The translations under genes and the position numbers were made by a program. This document shows, in pieces, positions 34,560-46,890 of a DNA stretch of 64,000 bases. The notes under the pieces were generated by a model. The model searched no databases. It was given only the letters and a program-made list of their open reading frames with translations, and had not been told where the DNA came from. Numbering within the stretch: position 1 is the first letter of the stretch; every line of letters begins with the position of its first letter. Origin of the DNA: Salvelinus alpinus (Eukaryota; Chordata; Actinopteri; Salmoniformes; Salmonidae). The stretch is taken from NCBI RefSeq assembly GCF_045679555.1, contig NC_092092.1, positions 13,881,190 to 13,945,189 on the forward strand, given 5' to 3'.

Positions 34560-35300
34560 CATTAAATTGAAGAGTGTGTTTTTATCAAATCAATTCTCTG
34601 TAATTATTATTACGTGACTAAACTAATCATGTAAATGTAATTAACTAGAAAGTCGGAGCACCAAGGAAAATATTCAGATTACATAGTTATATTTTTCCTA
34701 ATATAATATGAATTATTCTTTACCTCACGTTAGTCTCATTCCAAACGTCGTAAATTGTTTATCTGCACGAACCCAGTTTTTCCTATGAATCGTCCATACG
34801 TTGATTGTCTTAGTCATTTATTTACTAACTAATTAATCACAGAAATGCATAAACAAACAGTAGATATAGTTACAAGGAAATGATAAGGGAGGTTCCCTAG
34901 TGGTCTAAACCAATGAGAAGGCTTGGTGGACAAAGGGAAGTGGGTGTGAACTGAGAAGGGCGGGACTTACAAGAGTCACTACACAGTTGATAATAATGCT
35001 AATCCTTTGCACATGAACGCTCATTAATTCGGGAATAATTGCAATCGATATATATTTACGCTCAGTGTGTCGTTCGTGATCTCTGTTGGAATCGTCCGTC
35101 TTTCTGTTGGAAAGTTAATCTGATCGTCTCTCGTGGTTAGACTGGATACTTCAGAGTAACATTCAGAAATGTTCTTGTAGAATAGATGTTTCGGCGGTTG
35201 GCGGTCTTCGCATCCAATGGTACATATTTCCTAGCAGCGGACTAGTAATTAGTATCGAAGAGTTGCTCTTAATCTGTCGGAATCGACAGTCTCAGAGTTA
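34560..35300. other. AT-rich DNA, possible dispersed repeat
   Basis: Contains TTATCTGCACGAACCCAG (34758) and ATTTATTTACTAACTAATTAATC (near 34817), phrases that look familiar from salmonid dispersed repeats, but I cannot assign a class or ends. No coding potential. Confidence 0.35.
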
Positions 35301-35312
35301 CAACAACCATTG

Positions 35313-35515
35313 CAACCTTATACTGAGATTCTTGTGGTCTTTACTCAACCTTATACTGAGATTCTTGTGGTCTTTACTCAACCTTATACTGAGATTCTTG
35401 TGGTCTTTACTCAACCTTATACTGAGATTCTTGTGGTCTTTACTCAACCTTATACTGAGATTCTTGTGGTCTTTACTCAACCTTATACTGAGATTCTTGT
35501 GGTCTTTACTCAACC
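35313..35515 (+). repeat. 33-bp minisatellite, 6 copies
   Basis: Six near-identical 33-bp units (CAACCTTATACTGAGATTCT then TGTGGTCTTTACT). At 11 codons per unit the frames stay open on both strands; not a gene. It sits inside a dispersed repeat that continues CCGAGGGTCTGAAGGGAATT at about 35533. Confidence 0.94.
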
Positions 35516-36030
35516 GTAGCTCCCTCAGCTGACCGAGGGTCTGAAGGGAATTCCTTCAGGTGGGGGTTTTATGCGTAACAGTAGAAAAGGGCTGTCCCAT
35601 GTCGCCAGATCGATGTCTGTGCTCATGGGGGCGGGCCAATGACTTAGTTAAACTTTAAACAGAAATACAATTCTGAGATAACAGAACCTGGGTGTAAGAG
35701 GGGAGAGGCACTCGCTATACCCAAAGAGGGCCACGTCATGACACATTAATGAATGTATCTGTATGTGTCTGTTGGCGCCATGACATGATCTACTTATTCA
35801 ACTCATTTTACTTTCTGTAGGAGCAGAATTCCTCTCTCGCTCTCCTTCTCTCCTTCCCTCCCTCTCCTACCCTCCCTCTCTTCTCAGGCTGCTCATCATG
35901 GATGTGGGTGCTGGGCTGACAACACTAGTACCCTCCACCCTTACTCTACAGCAATAGGGGTTGATAATTAGTCTCCTACGGACTGTTTCCCTTTTTCTAC
36001 ATGAGTCACTTCCCTACTTGATTGGTGAGA
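35516..36030. other. Unassigned sequence after the 33-bp array
   Basis: Contains a dispersed-repeat-like stretch to about 35745, a short CT-rich run at 35830-35885, and ordinary sequence. No exon or gene supported. Confidence 0.35.
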
Positions 36031-36034
36031 CGAG

Positions 36035-36705
36035 GATGGGGAGAGGTGGGGAGGGAGGGAGACGGGTGGGGAGGGAGGGAGACGGGTGGGGAGGGAGGTA
36101 GAGAGGTGGGGAGGGAGGGAGGTAGAGAGGTGGGGAGGGAGGGAGGTAGAGAGGTGGGGAGGGAGGGAGGGAGGTAGAGAGGTGGGGAGGGAGGTAGAGA
36201 GGTGGGGAGGGAGGTAGAGAGGTGGGGAGGGAGGGAGGTAGAGAGTTGGGGAGGGAGAGAGGTGGGGAGGGAGGGAGAGAGGTGGGGATGGAGGGAGGGA
36301 GAGAGGTGGGGAGGGAGGGAGGTAGAGAGGTGGGGAGGGAGGTAGAGAGTTGGGGAGGGAGGGAGGGAGGTAGAGGTGGGGAGGGAGGGAGGGAGGTAGA
36401 TAGGTGGGGAGGGAGGGAGGGAGAGAGAGAGGTAGATAGGTGGGGAGGGAGGGAGGGAGGGAGAGAGGTGGGGAGGGAGGGAGGTAGAGAGATGGGGAGG
36501 GAGGGATGTAGAGAGGTAGATAGGTGGGGAGGGAGAGAGGTGGGGAGGGAGGGATGGAGGGATGTAGAGAGGTAGATAGGTGGGGAGGGAGGGAGGGAGA
36601 GAGGTGGGGAGGGAGGGAGGTAGAGAGATGGGGAGGGAGGGATGTAGAGAGGTAGATAGGTGGGGAGGGAGGGAGGGAGGGAGAGAGGGATGGAGGGAGG
36701 TGGGG
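36035..36705 (+). repeat. GGGA/GGTAGA purine tract
   Basis: About 670 bases with almost no pyrimidines except T, made of GAGGTGGGGAGGGAGGGA and GGTAGAGA modules in irregular order. The plus strand holds dozens of GGGGAGGGAGGGAGG runs able to form G-quadruplexes or triplex DNA. The proline/serine-rich frames on the minus strand are artefacts. Confidence 0.95.
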
Positions 36706-36709
36706 AGGG

Positions 36710-37310
36710 TGAATGTGTCCCTTTATAGTGCACTCCTTTTGACCAAGACCTATGAATAGAGAGTAGTATGCCATAGGGCTCTGGTCTAAAGTAGTGCACC
36801 CTATAGGGAATAGGGCTCTGGTCTAAAGTAGTGCACTATATAGGGAATAGAGCTCTGGTCTAAAGTAGTGTACTATATAGGGCTCTGGTCTAAAGTAGTG
36901 CACTATATAGGGAATAGGGCTCTGGTCTAAAGTAGTGCACTATATAGGGAATAGGGCTCTGGTCTAAAGTAGTGCACTATGCATAGGGAATAGGGTTCTG
37001 GTCTAAAGTAGTGCACTATACAGGGAATAGGGCCCTGGTCTAAAGTAGTGCACTATACAGGGAATAGGGCCCTGGTCTAAAGTAGTGTACTATATAGGGA
37101 ATAGGGCTCTGGTCTAAAGTAGTGTACTATATAGGGAATAGGGCTCTGGTCTAAAGTAGTGCACTATACAGGGAATAGGGCTCTGGTCTAAAGTAGTGCA
37201 CTATATAGGGAATAGGACTCTGGTCTAAAGTAGTGCACTATATAGGGAATAGGGCTCTGGTCTATAGTAGTGCACTATATAGGGACTAGGGAGCCATTTG
37301 GGATGCCGCT
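36710..37310 (+). repeat. Salmonid dispersed repeat expanded as a 37-bp array
   Basis: Outer parts read CCCTTTATAGTGCACTCC (36718) and AGCCATTTGGGATGC (37290), the arms of a common salmonid repeat; a short unexpanded copy lies at 44990-45105. Between them a 37-bp unit (CTGGTCTAAAGTAGTGCACT then ATATAGGGAATAGGGCT) occurs about 14 times from 36778 to 37285. Confidence 0.85.
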
Positions 37311-37627
37311 GGGCAGTATTACTCCTCCTTCCTTCTGAAGGTTTCCTCTTCAGTGGATGATCTGGCATCCATTAGTCTGGTGGTGACATTTCACTGAATA
37401 GTCCCGTTGTCCTTGTTCTCGTCTCCTCACATTGTTAACCACTAAAAACAACTACTCTATTTTTTTCCAATGGAGCGGTTCTGTTTTGTGTTGAGGTTTT
37501 CTTTTATGTCTCATAAACTTAGATGGGTTAGCTGAGCAGAGCTGGCAGAGGGAAAGGAGCGAGGGAGAAGGGGGGAGAGAGGGACATGAGATGAGAAAGA
37601 GAGGGAGGAACAGAAAGGGAGAGTGAA
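37311..37627. other. Mostly single-copy spacer
   Basis: No gene or element recognised; a GA-rich stretch lies at 37548-37620, next to the LINE 3' end. Confidence 0.4.
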
Positions 37628-37800
37628 AGAAATCAAAGTTTATTTGTCTCATGAGCCGAATACGACAGGTGTAGACCTTACAGTGAAATTCTTACTTACA
37701 AGCCCTTAACCAACAATGCAGCTTTAAGAAAATCCCCCCCAAAAAGTAAGAGATAAGAATAACAAATAATTAAAGAGCAGCAGTAAATAACAATAGCGAG

Positions 37801-38231
37801 GCTATATACAGGGGGTACTGGTACAGAGTCAATGTGGAGACTATATACAGGGGGTACTGGTACAGAGTCAATGTGGAGGCTATATACAGGGGGTACCGGT
37901 ACAGAGTCAATGTGGAGGCTATATACAGGGGGTACCGGTACAGAGTCAATGTGGAGGCTATATACAGGGGGTACCGGTACAGAGTCAATGTGGAGACTAT
38001 ATACAGGGGGTACTGGTACAGAGTCAATGTGGAGGCTATATACAGGGGGTACTGGTACAGAGTCAATGTGGAGGCTATATACAGGGGGTACCGGTACAGA
38101 GTCAATGTGGAGGCTATATACAGGGGGTACCGGTACAGAGTCAATGTGGAGGCTATATACAGGGGGTACCGGTACAGAGTCAATGTGGAGGCTATATACA
38201 GGGGGTACTGGTACAGAGTCAATGTGGAGGC
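37801..38231 (+). repeat. 39-bp minisatellite in LINE 3' UTR, left part
   Basis: About 11 copies of a 39-bp unit (ACAGAGTCAATGTGGAGGCT then ATATACAGGGGGTACCGGT). Variants: GGAGACT and TACTGGT. It is the same array as 39842-40185, separated by the Tc1 insertion. Confidence 0.95.
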
Positions 38232-38233
38232 TA

Positions 38234-39839
<1,606 letters not shown>

Positions 39840-39841
39840 TA

Positions 39842-40185
39842 TATACAGGGTGTTACGGTACAGAGTCAATGTGGAGGCTATATACAGGGGGTACCGGTAC
39901 AGAGTCAATGTGGAGACTATATACAGGGGGTACTGGTACAGAGTCAATGTGGAGGCTATATACAGGGGGTACCGGTACAGAGTCAATGTGGAGGCTATAT
40001 ACAGGGTGTTACGGTACAGAGTCAATGTGGAGGCTATATACAGGGGGTACCGGTACAGAGTCAATGTGGAGGCTATATACAGGAGGTACCGGTACAGAGT
40101 CAAGGTGGAGGCTATATACAGGGGGTACCGGTACAGAGTCAATGTGGAGGCTATATACAGGGGGTACCGGTACAGAGTCAATGTG
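39842..40185 (+). repeat. 39-bp minisatellite in LINE 3' UTR, right part
   Basis: About 9 further copies of the 39-bp unit (or 38-bp variants with GGGTGTTACGG), continuing the array at 37801-38231 beyond the Tc1 insertion. Confidence 0.93.
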
Positions 40186-41030
40186 CGGGGGCACCGGTGT
40201 CGATGTAATTGAGGTAATATGTACATGTAGCTAGAGTTATTAAAAGTGACTATGCATAGATAATAACAGAGTAGCAGCAGCGTAAAGGGGGGGCAATGCA
40301 AATAGTCTGGGTAGCCATTTGATAAGCTGTTCAGGAGTCTTATGGCTTGGGGGTAGACGCTTTTTTGAAGACTCTTTGACCTAGACTTGGCACTCCGGTA
40401 CTGCTTGCTGTGTGGTAGTACAGAGAACAGTCTATGACTGGGGTGGCTGGGGTCTTTGAAAATTTTTAGGGCCTTCCTCTGACACCGCCTGATGTAGAGG
40501 TCCTGGATGGCAGGCAGCTTTGCCCCAGTAATGTACTGGGCCCTCTGTAGTGCCTTCCGGTCAGAGGCCGAGCAATTGCCGTACCAGGCAGTGATGCAAC
40601 CAGTCAGGATGCTCTCGATGGTGCAGCTGTAGAACCTTTTAAGGATCTCAGGACCCATGCCAAATCTTTTTAGTTTCCTGTGGGGGAATAGGCTTTGTCG
40701 TGCCCTCTTCACGACTGTCTTGGTGTGTTTGGACCATTCTAGTTTGTTGTTGATGTGGACACCGAGGAACTTGAAGCTCTCAACCTGCTCCACTACAGCC
40801 CCGTCGATGAGAATGGGGGCGTGCTCGGTCCTCCTTTTCCTGTAGTCCACAATCATCTCCTTAGTCTTGGTTACGTTGAGGGATAGGTTGTTATTCTGGC
40901 ACCACACGGCCAGGTCTCCGACCTCCTTCCTATAGGCTGTCTCGTCGTTGTCTATGATCAGGCCTACCACCGTTGTGTCATCTGCAAACTTAATGATGGT
41001 GTTGTTGTCGATCCAGGTCATGGTTTTATG

Positions 41031-44000
41031 GTATGGGTCTAGGGTCTGGGTCTAGAGTCTGGGTTTAAGGGCTGGGTCTAGAGTCTGGGTTTAAGGGCTG
41101 GGTCTAGGGTCTGGGTCTAGGGTCTGGGTCTAGAGTCTAGAGTCTGGGTTTAAGGGCTGGGTCTAGAGTCTGGGTTTAAGGGCTGGGTCTAGAGTCCGGG
41201 TTTAAGGGCTGGGTCTAGAGTCTGGGTTTAAGGGCTGGGTCTAGAGTCTGGGTTTAAGGGCTGGGTCTAGAGTCTGGGTCTAGGGTCTGGGTCTAGAGTC
41301 CGGGTTTAAGGGCTGGGTCTAGGGTCTGGGTCTAGAGTCTGGGTTTAAGGGCTGGGTCTAGAGTCTGGGTTTAAGGGCTGGGTCTAGGGTCTGGGTCTAG
41401 AGTCTAGAGTCTGGGTTTAAGGGCTGGGTCTAGGGTCTGGGTCTAGAGTCTAGAGTCTGGGTTTAAGGGCTGGGTCTAGGGTCTGAGTCTAGAGTCTGGG
41501 TTTAAGGGCTGGGTCTAGGGTCTGGGTCTAGAGTCTAGAGTCTGGGTTTAAGGGCTGGGTCTAGGGTCTAGAGTCTAGAGTCTGGGTTTAAGGTCTGGGT
41601 CTAGAGTCTAGAGTCTGGGTTTAAGGGCTGGGTCTAGAGTCTAGAGTCTGGGTTTAAGGGCTGGGTCTAGGGTCTAGAGTCTGGGTTTAAGGGCTGGGTC
41701 TAGGGTCTAGAGTCTAGAGTCTGGGTTTAAGGGCTGGGTCTAGGGTCTGGGTCTAGAGTCTAAAGTCTGGGTTTAAGGGCTGGGTCTAGGGTCTGGGTCT
41801 AGAGTCTAGAGTCTGGGTTTAAGGGCTGGGTCTAGGGTCTAGGGTCTAGAGTCTGGGTTTAAGGGCTGGGTCTAGGGTCTGGGTCTAGAGTCTAGAGTCT
41901 GGGTTTAAGGGCTGGGTCTGGGTCTAGAGTCTAGAGTCTGGGTTTAAGGGCTGGGTCTAGGGTCTGGGTCTAGAGTCTAGAGTCTGGGTTTAAGGGCTGG
42001 GTCTAGGGTCTGGGTCTAGAGTCTGGGTTTAAGGGCTGGGTCTAGGGTCTGGGTCTAGAGTCTAGAGTCTGGGTCTAAGGGCTGGGTCTAGAGTCTGGGT
42101 TTAAGGGCTGGGTCTAGGGTCTGGGTCTAGAGTCTAGAGTCTGGGTCTAAGGGCTGGGTCTAGAGTCTGGGTTTAAGGGCTGGGTCTAGGGTCTGGGTCT
42201 AGAGTCTAGAGTCTGGGTTTAAGGGCTGGGTCTAGGGTCTGGGTCTAGAGTCTAGAGTCTGGGTCTAAGGGCTGGGTCTAGAGTCTAGAGTCTGGGTTTA
42301 AGGGCTGGGTCTAGGGTCTAGGGTCTGGGTCTAGAGTCTGGGTTTAAGGGCTGGGTCTAGGGTCTGGGTCTAGAGTCTAGAGTCTGGGTTTAAGGGCTGG
42401 GTCTAGGGTCTGGGTCTAGAGTCTAGAGTCTGGGTTTAAGGGCTGGGTCTAGGGTCTGGGTCTAGAGTCTAGAGTCTGGGTTTAAGGGCTGGGTCTAGGG
42501 TCTGGGTCTAGAGTCTAGAGTCTGGGTTTAAGGGCTGGGTCTAGGGTCTGGGTCTAGAGTCTAGAGTCTGGGTTTAAGGGCTGGGTCTAGGGTCTAGAGT
42601 CTAGAGTCTGGGTCTAAGGGCTGGGTCTAGAGTCTGGGTTTAAGGGCTGGGTCTAGGGTCTGGGTCTAAGGGCTGGGTCTAGAGTCTGGGTTTAAGGGCT
42701 GGGTCTAGGGTCTGGGTCTAGAGTCTAGAGTCTGGGTTTAAGGGCTGGGTCTAGGGTCTGGGTCTAGAGTCTAGAGTCTGGGTCTAAGGGCTGGGTCTAG
42801 AGTCTAGAGTCTGGGTTTAAGGGCTGGGTCTAGAGTCTAGAGTCTGGGTTTAAGGGCTGGGTCTAGGGTCTGGGTCTAAAGTCTAGAGTCTGGGTTTAAG
42901 GGCTGGGTCTAGAGTCTGGGTTTAAGGGCTGGGTCTAGGGTCTAGAGTCTAGAGTCTGGGTTTAAGGGCTGGGTCTAGGGTCTGGGTCTAGAGTCTAGAG
43001 TCTGGGTTTAAGGGCTGGGTCTAGGGTCTGGGTCTAGAGTCTAGAGTCTGGGTTTAAGGGCTGGGTCTAGGGTCTGGGTCTAGAGTCTAGAGTCTGGGTT
43101 TAAGGGCTGGGTCTAGGGTCTGGGTCTAGAGTCTAGAGTCTGGGTCTAAGGGCTGGGTCTAGAGTCTGGGTTTAAGGGCTGGGTCTAGGGTCTGGGTCTA
43201 GAGTCTAGAGTCTGGGTCTAAGGGCTGGGTCTAGGGTCTGGGTCTAGAGTCTAGAGTCTGGGTTTAAGGGCTGGGTCTAGGGTCTGGGTCTAGAGTCTAG
43301 AGTCTGGGTTTAAGGGCTGGGTCTAGGGTCTGGGTCTAGAGTCTAGAGTCTGGGTCTAAGGGCTGGGTCTAGAGTCTGGGTTTAAGGGCTGGGTCTAGGG
43401 TCTGGGTCTAGAGTCTAGAGTCTGGGTTTAAGGGCTGGGTCTAGGGTCTGGGTCTAGAGTCTAGAGTCTGGGTCTAAGGGCTGGGTCTAGAGTCTAGAGT
43501 CTGGGTTTAAGGGCTGGGTCTAGAGTCTGGGTTTAAGGGCTGGGTCTAGGGTCTGGGTCTAGAGTCTAGAGTCTGGGTCTAAGGGCTGGGTCTAGAGTCT
43601 GGGTTTAAGGGCTGGGTCTAGAGTCTGGGTTTAAGGGCTGGGTCTAGGGTCTGGGTCTAGAGTCTAGAGTCTGGGTTTAAGGGCTGGGTCTAGAGTCTGG
43701 GTTTAAGGGCTGGGTCTAGGGTCTAGAGTCTGGGTCTAAGGGCTGGGTCTAGAGTCTAGAGTCTGGGTTTAAGGGCTGGGTCTAGAGTCTGGGTTTAAGG
43801 GCTGGGTCTAGGGTCTGGGTCTAGAGTCTAGAGTCTGGGTCTAAGGGCTGGGTCTAGAGTCTAGAGTCTGGGTCTAAGGGCTGGGTCTAGAGTCTGGGTC
43901 TAAGGGCTGGGTCTAGAGTCTAGAGTCTGGGTTTAAGGGTTGGGTCTAGAGTCTGGGTTTAAGGGCTGGGTCTAAGGGCTGGGTCTAGAGTCTAGAGTCT

Positions 44001-44764
44001 GGGTCTAGAGTCTGGGTCTAAGGGCTGGGTCTAGAGTCTAGAGTCTGGGTTTAAGGGCTGGGTCTAGAGTCTGGGTTTAAGGGCTGGGTCTAGAGTCTAG
44101 AGTCTGGGTCTAAGGGCTGGGTCTAGAGTCTAGAGTCTGGGTCTAAGGGCTGGGTCTAGAGTCTAGAGTCTGGGTCTAAGGGCTGGGTCTAGAGTCTGGG
44201 TCTAAGGGCTGGGTCTAGAATCTAGAGTCTGGGTTTAAGGGCTGGGTCTAGAGTCTGGGTTTAAGGGCTGGGTCTAGGGTCTGAGTCTAGAGTCTGGGTC
44301 TAAGGGCTGGGTCTAGAGTCTAGAGTCTGGGTCTAAGGGCTGGGTCTAGAGTCTAGAGTCTGGGTCTAAGGGCTGGGTCTAGAGTCTGGGTCTAGAGTCT
44401 GGGTCTAAGGGCTGGGTCTAGAGTCTGGGTCTAAGGGCTGGGTCTAAGGGCTGGGTCTAAGGGCTGGGTCTAAGGGCTGGGTCTAAGGGCTGGGTCTAGA
44501 GTCTGGGTCTAAGGGCTGGGTCTAGAGTCTGGGTCTAAGGGCTGGGTCTAAGGGCTGGGTCTAGAGTCTGGGTCTAAGGGCTGGGTCTAAGGGCTGGGTC
44601 TAGAGTCTGGGTCTAAGGGCTGGGTCTAAGGGCTGGGTCTAGAGTCTGGGTCTAAGGGCTGGGTCTAGAGTCTGGGTCTAAGGGCTGGGTCTAGGGTCTA
44701 GAGTCTGGGTCTAAGGGCTGGGTCTAGAGTCTGGGTCTAGAGTCTGGGTCTAAGGGCTGGGTCA
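41031..44764 (+). repeat. 3.7-kb composite GGGTCT/AGAGTCT/TTTAAGGGCT array
   Basis: Built from short modules (GGGTCTAG, AGAGTCT, GGGTTTAAGGGCT, GGGTCTAAGGGCT) combined into units of about 26 to 46 bp of variable length. The centre favours a longer unit (GGTCTGGGTCTAGAGTCTAG plus AGTCTGGGTTTAAGGGCTG); the right end degenerates to 13-bp GGGTCTAAGGGCT runs (44440-44600). The plus strand has a G run every 6-7 bases throughout. It begins exactly where the LINE is truncated. Confidence 0.95.
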
Positions 44765-44765
44765 C

Positions 44766-45235
44766 TGTATTCAGACTGAAGGACAAACCAAGATCTTCCT
44801 TCCTTCTTATTTTCATCCCTTATTAGCTAAATAGCCTGTTATTATTTTGGGATAATCTGTATTGACCTTAACAACCACGAGTTAAATGCCCTCTAGATGT
44901 TGTCACCCTGCTCCATCTTCCTCTAGTTGGCTATTCCTTTCACCTGAGTCGACATCAAACTCTTTCCTTATGAGAATAGATGTGGAAGAAAGGACTGCGT
45001 TCCCAATGACACCCTATGTCCCTTTAAAGTGTACTACAGGGCCCCTCAGGGATATGGTCAAAAGTAGTGCACTATATAGGGGGTAGGGGTCATTTGGTAC
45101 GCAGACTAAATGTGTCTTCCAGAACACATGTTTTGAATTTCCCCAAAGACTTGAAAGGGATTCTCATCAAACGAAGCTGAAAAACAATAATTTGGGTTCT
45201 GAGTTCTGCTACAGGGAGAGAAGGAGTTCTCTGCT
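44766..45235. repeat. Spacer with unexpanded salmonid dispersed repeat (44990-45105)
   Basis: Segment TTCCCAATGACACCCTATGT through AGTAGTGCACTATATAGGG to TCATTTGGTACGCAG is the same repeat that is expanded at 36710-37310, here with a single central copy. The rest is unassigned. Confidence 0.65.
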
Positions 45236-45880
45236 TGGTCCTCTTTACCCTCCCTTCTCTCTCCTTACCCTCCCTTCTCTCTCTTTACCCTCCCTTCTCT
45301 CTCTTTACCCTCCCTTCTCTCCCTGTCTCTCTCTCCTTCTCCTTTCTCTCTCTTTACCCTCCCTTCTCTCTCCTTACCCTCCTGTCTCTCTCTCCTTCTC
45401 CTTTCTCTCTCTTTACCCTCCCTTCTCTCCCCTTACCCTCCCTTCTCTCCCCTTACCCTCCCTTCTCTCCCTGTCTCTCTCTCCTTCTCCTTTCTCTCTC
45501 TTTACCCTCCCTTCTCTCTCTTTACCCTCCCTTCTCTCCCTGTCTCTCCTTCTCCTTTCTCTCTCTTTACCCTCCCTTCTCTCTCTCTCTTCCCCCTTCT
45601 CTCGCCCTGTCTCTCTCTCACCTTCTCCTTTCTCTCTCCTTACCCTCACCTTCTCTCTCTCTCTCTTCCCCCTTCTCTCTCTCTCCTTCTCCTTTCTCCT
45701 TTCTCTCTCCTTACCCTCCCTTTTCTCTCTCTCTCTTCCCCCTTCTCTCTCTCTCTCCTTCTCCTTTCTCTCTCCTTACCCTCCCTTCTCTCTCTCTCTC
45801 TACCCCCCTTCTTTCTCTCTCTCTTCCCCCATCCCCTTATCCTCCTCAGTCCTCTCTTCTCTCCCTCTCTCCTCCCTCCG
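45236..45880 (+). repeat. CT-rich low-complexity array
   Basis: Repeats of TTTACCCTCCCTTCTCTCTC and CTCCTTCTCCTTTCTCTCTC with nested CTGTCTCTCT segments. Homopyrimidine on the plus strand; all frames across it are artefacts. Confidence 0.93.
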
Positions 45881-46017
45881 GTCCAGTTAATATGCCTGTC
45901 TGTCTTCATACGTTGGTCTCTGTTGACTTCTTAGTTTCCTCGTTCTGTTGCTGCGGTCGCCGCCAGCACGCTTCACAAGTCGGCAGTGTTTCCTCCATCT
46001 CCCTCCGTGGCTGGCTG

Positions 46018-46044
46018 TCACACACACACACACACACACACACA
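46018..46044 (+). repeat. (CA)n microsatellite
   Basis: Uninterrupted CA run at the 5' border of the truncated Tc1 element that follows; the Tc1 sequence starts within about 20 bases of it. Confidence 0.95.
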
Positions 46045-46059
46045 TTCTCCGTTTTATTC

Positions 46060-46582
46060 ATATGGACAACGATATGGACAATGACCCCAAGCATATTTCC
46101 AAAGTTGTGGCAAAATGGCTTAAGGACAACAAAGTCAAGGTATTGGAGTGGCCATCACAAAGCCCTGACCTCCATCCTATAGGACATTTGTGGGCAGAAC
46201 TGAAAAAGCGTGTGCGAGAAAGGAGGCCTACAAACCTGACTCAGTTACACCAGCTCTGTCAGGAGGAATGGGTCAAAATTCACCCAACTTATTGTGGGAA
46301 GCTTGTGGGAGGCTACCCGAAACGTTTGACCCAAGTTAAACAATTTAAAGGCAATGCTACCAAATACTAATTGAGTGTATGTGAACTTCTGACCCACTGG
46401 GAATGTGATGAAAGAAATCATTCTCTCTACCATTATTCTGACATTTCACATTCTTAAAATAAAGTGGTGATCCTAACTGACATAAGACAGGGAATTTCTA
46501 CTGGGATTAAATGTCAGGAATTGTGAAAAACTGAGTTTAAATGTATTTGGCTAAGGTGTATGTAAACTTCCGACTTCAACTG
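46060..46582 (+). mobile_element. 3' part of a Sleeping Beauty-lineage Tc1 element
   Basis: C-terminal transposase up to the stop at 46368-46370 followed by the right terminal region. Residues: MDNDPKHISKVVAKWL (second catalytic aspartate), [52 protein letters not shown]. The element end is ACTTCCGACTTCAACTG at 46582, followed by TA, the terminus of the salmonid Tc1 family from which Sleeping Beauty was derived. The position of the third catalytic acid reads HPIGHLW, so the DDE glutamate is replaced by glycine: catalytically dead even before 5' truncation. Confidence 0.92.
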
Positions 46583-46639
46583 TATATGCAGGGGGGTACC
46601 GGTACTGAGTCAATGTGCGTGGGTACAGTGTTATTCGAG

Positions 46640-46890
46640 GTACTATGTACATGTAGGTAGGGGTAAAGTGTCTATGCATAGATAATAAACATCGAGTAGC
46701 AGCAGTGTACATGTAGGTAGGGGTAAAGTATCTATGCATAGATAATAAACAGCGAGTAGCAGCAGTGTACATGGAGGTAGGGGTAAAGTGTCTATGCATA
46801 GATAATAAACAGCGAGTAGCAGCAGTGTACATGGAGGTAGGGGTAAAGTATCTATGCATAGATAATAAACAGCGAGTAGCAGCAGTGTAA
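46640..46890 (+). repeat. 60-bp repeat in LINE 3' UTR, about 4 copies
   Basis: Unit of 60 bp containing GATAATAAACAGCGAGTAGC, AGCAGTGTACATGGAGGTAG and GGGTAAAGTATCTATGCATA, exactly one per 60 bases. An expansion of the LINE's own 3' UTR; the same phrase occurs once at about 40240-40285 in the other LINE copy. Confidence 0.94.

Noticed and set aside
41031..44764. Interstitial telomere repeat
   Set aside because: Modules contain TAGGG and TAAGGG but never tandem TTAGGG; period and composition do not fit a vertebrate telomere.
45192..46182. Serine/leucine-rich protein frames on the plus strand
   Set aside because: Translation of a CT-rich low-complexity array; the last part runs out of frame into the Tc1 transposase.
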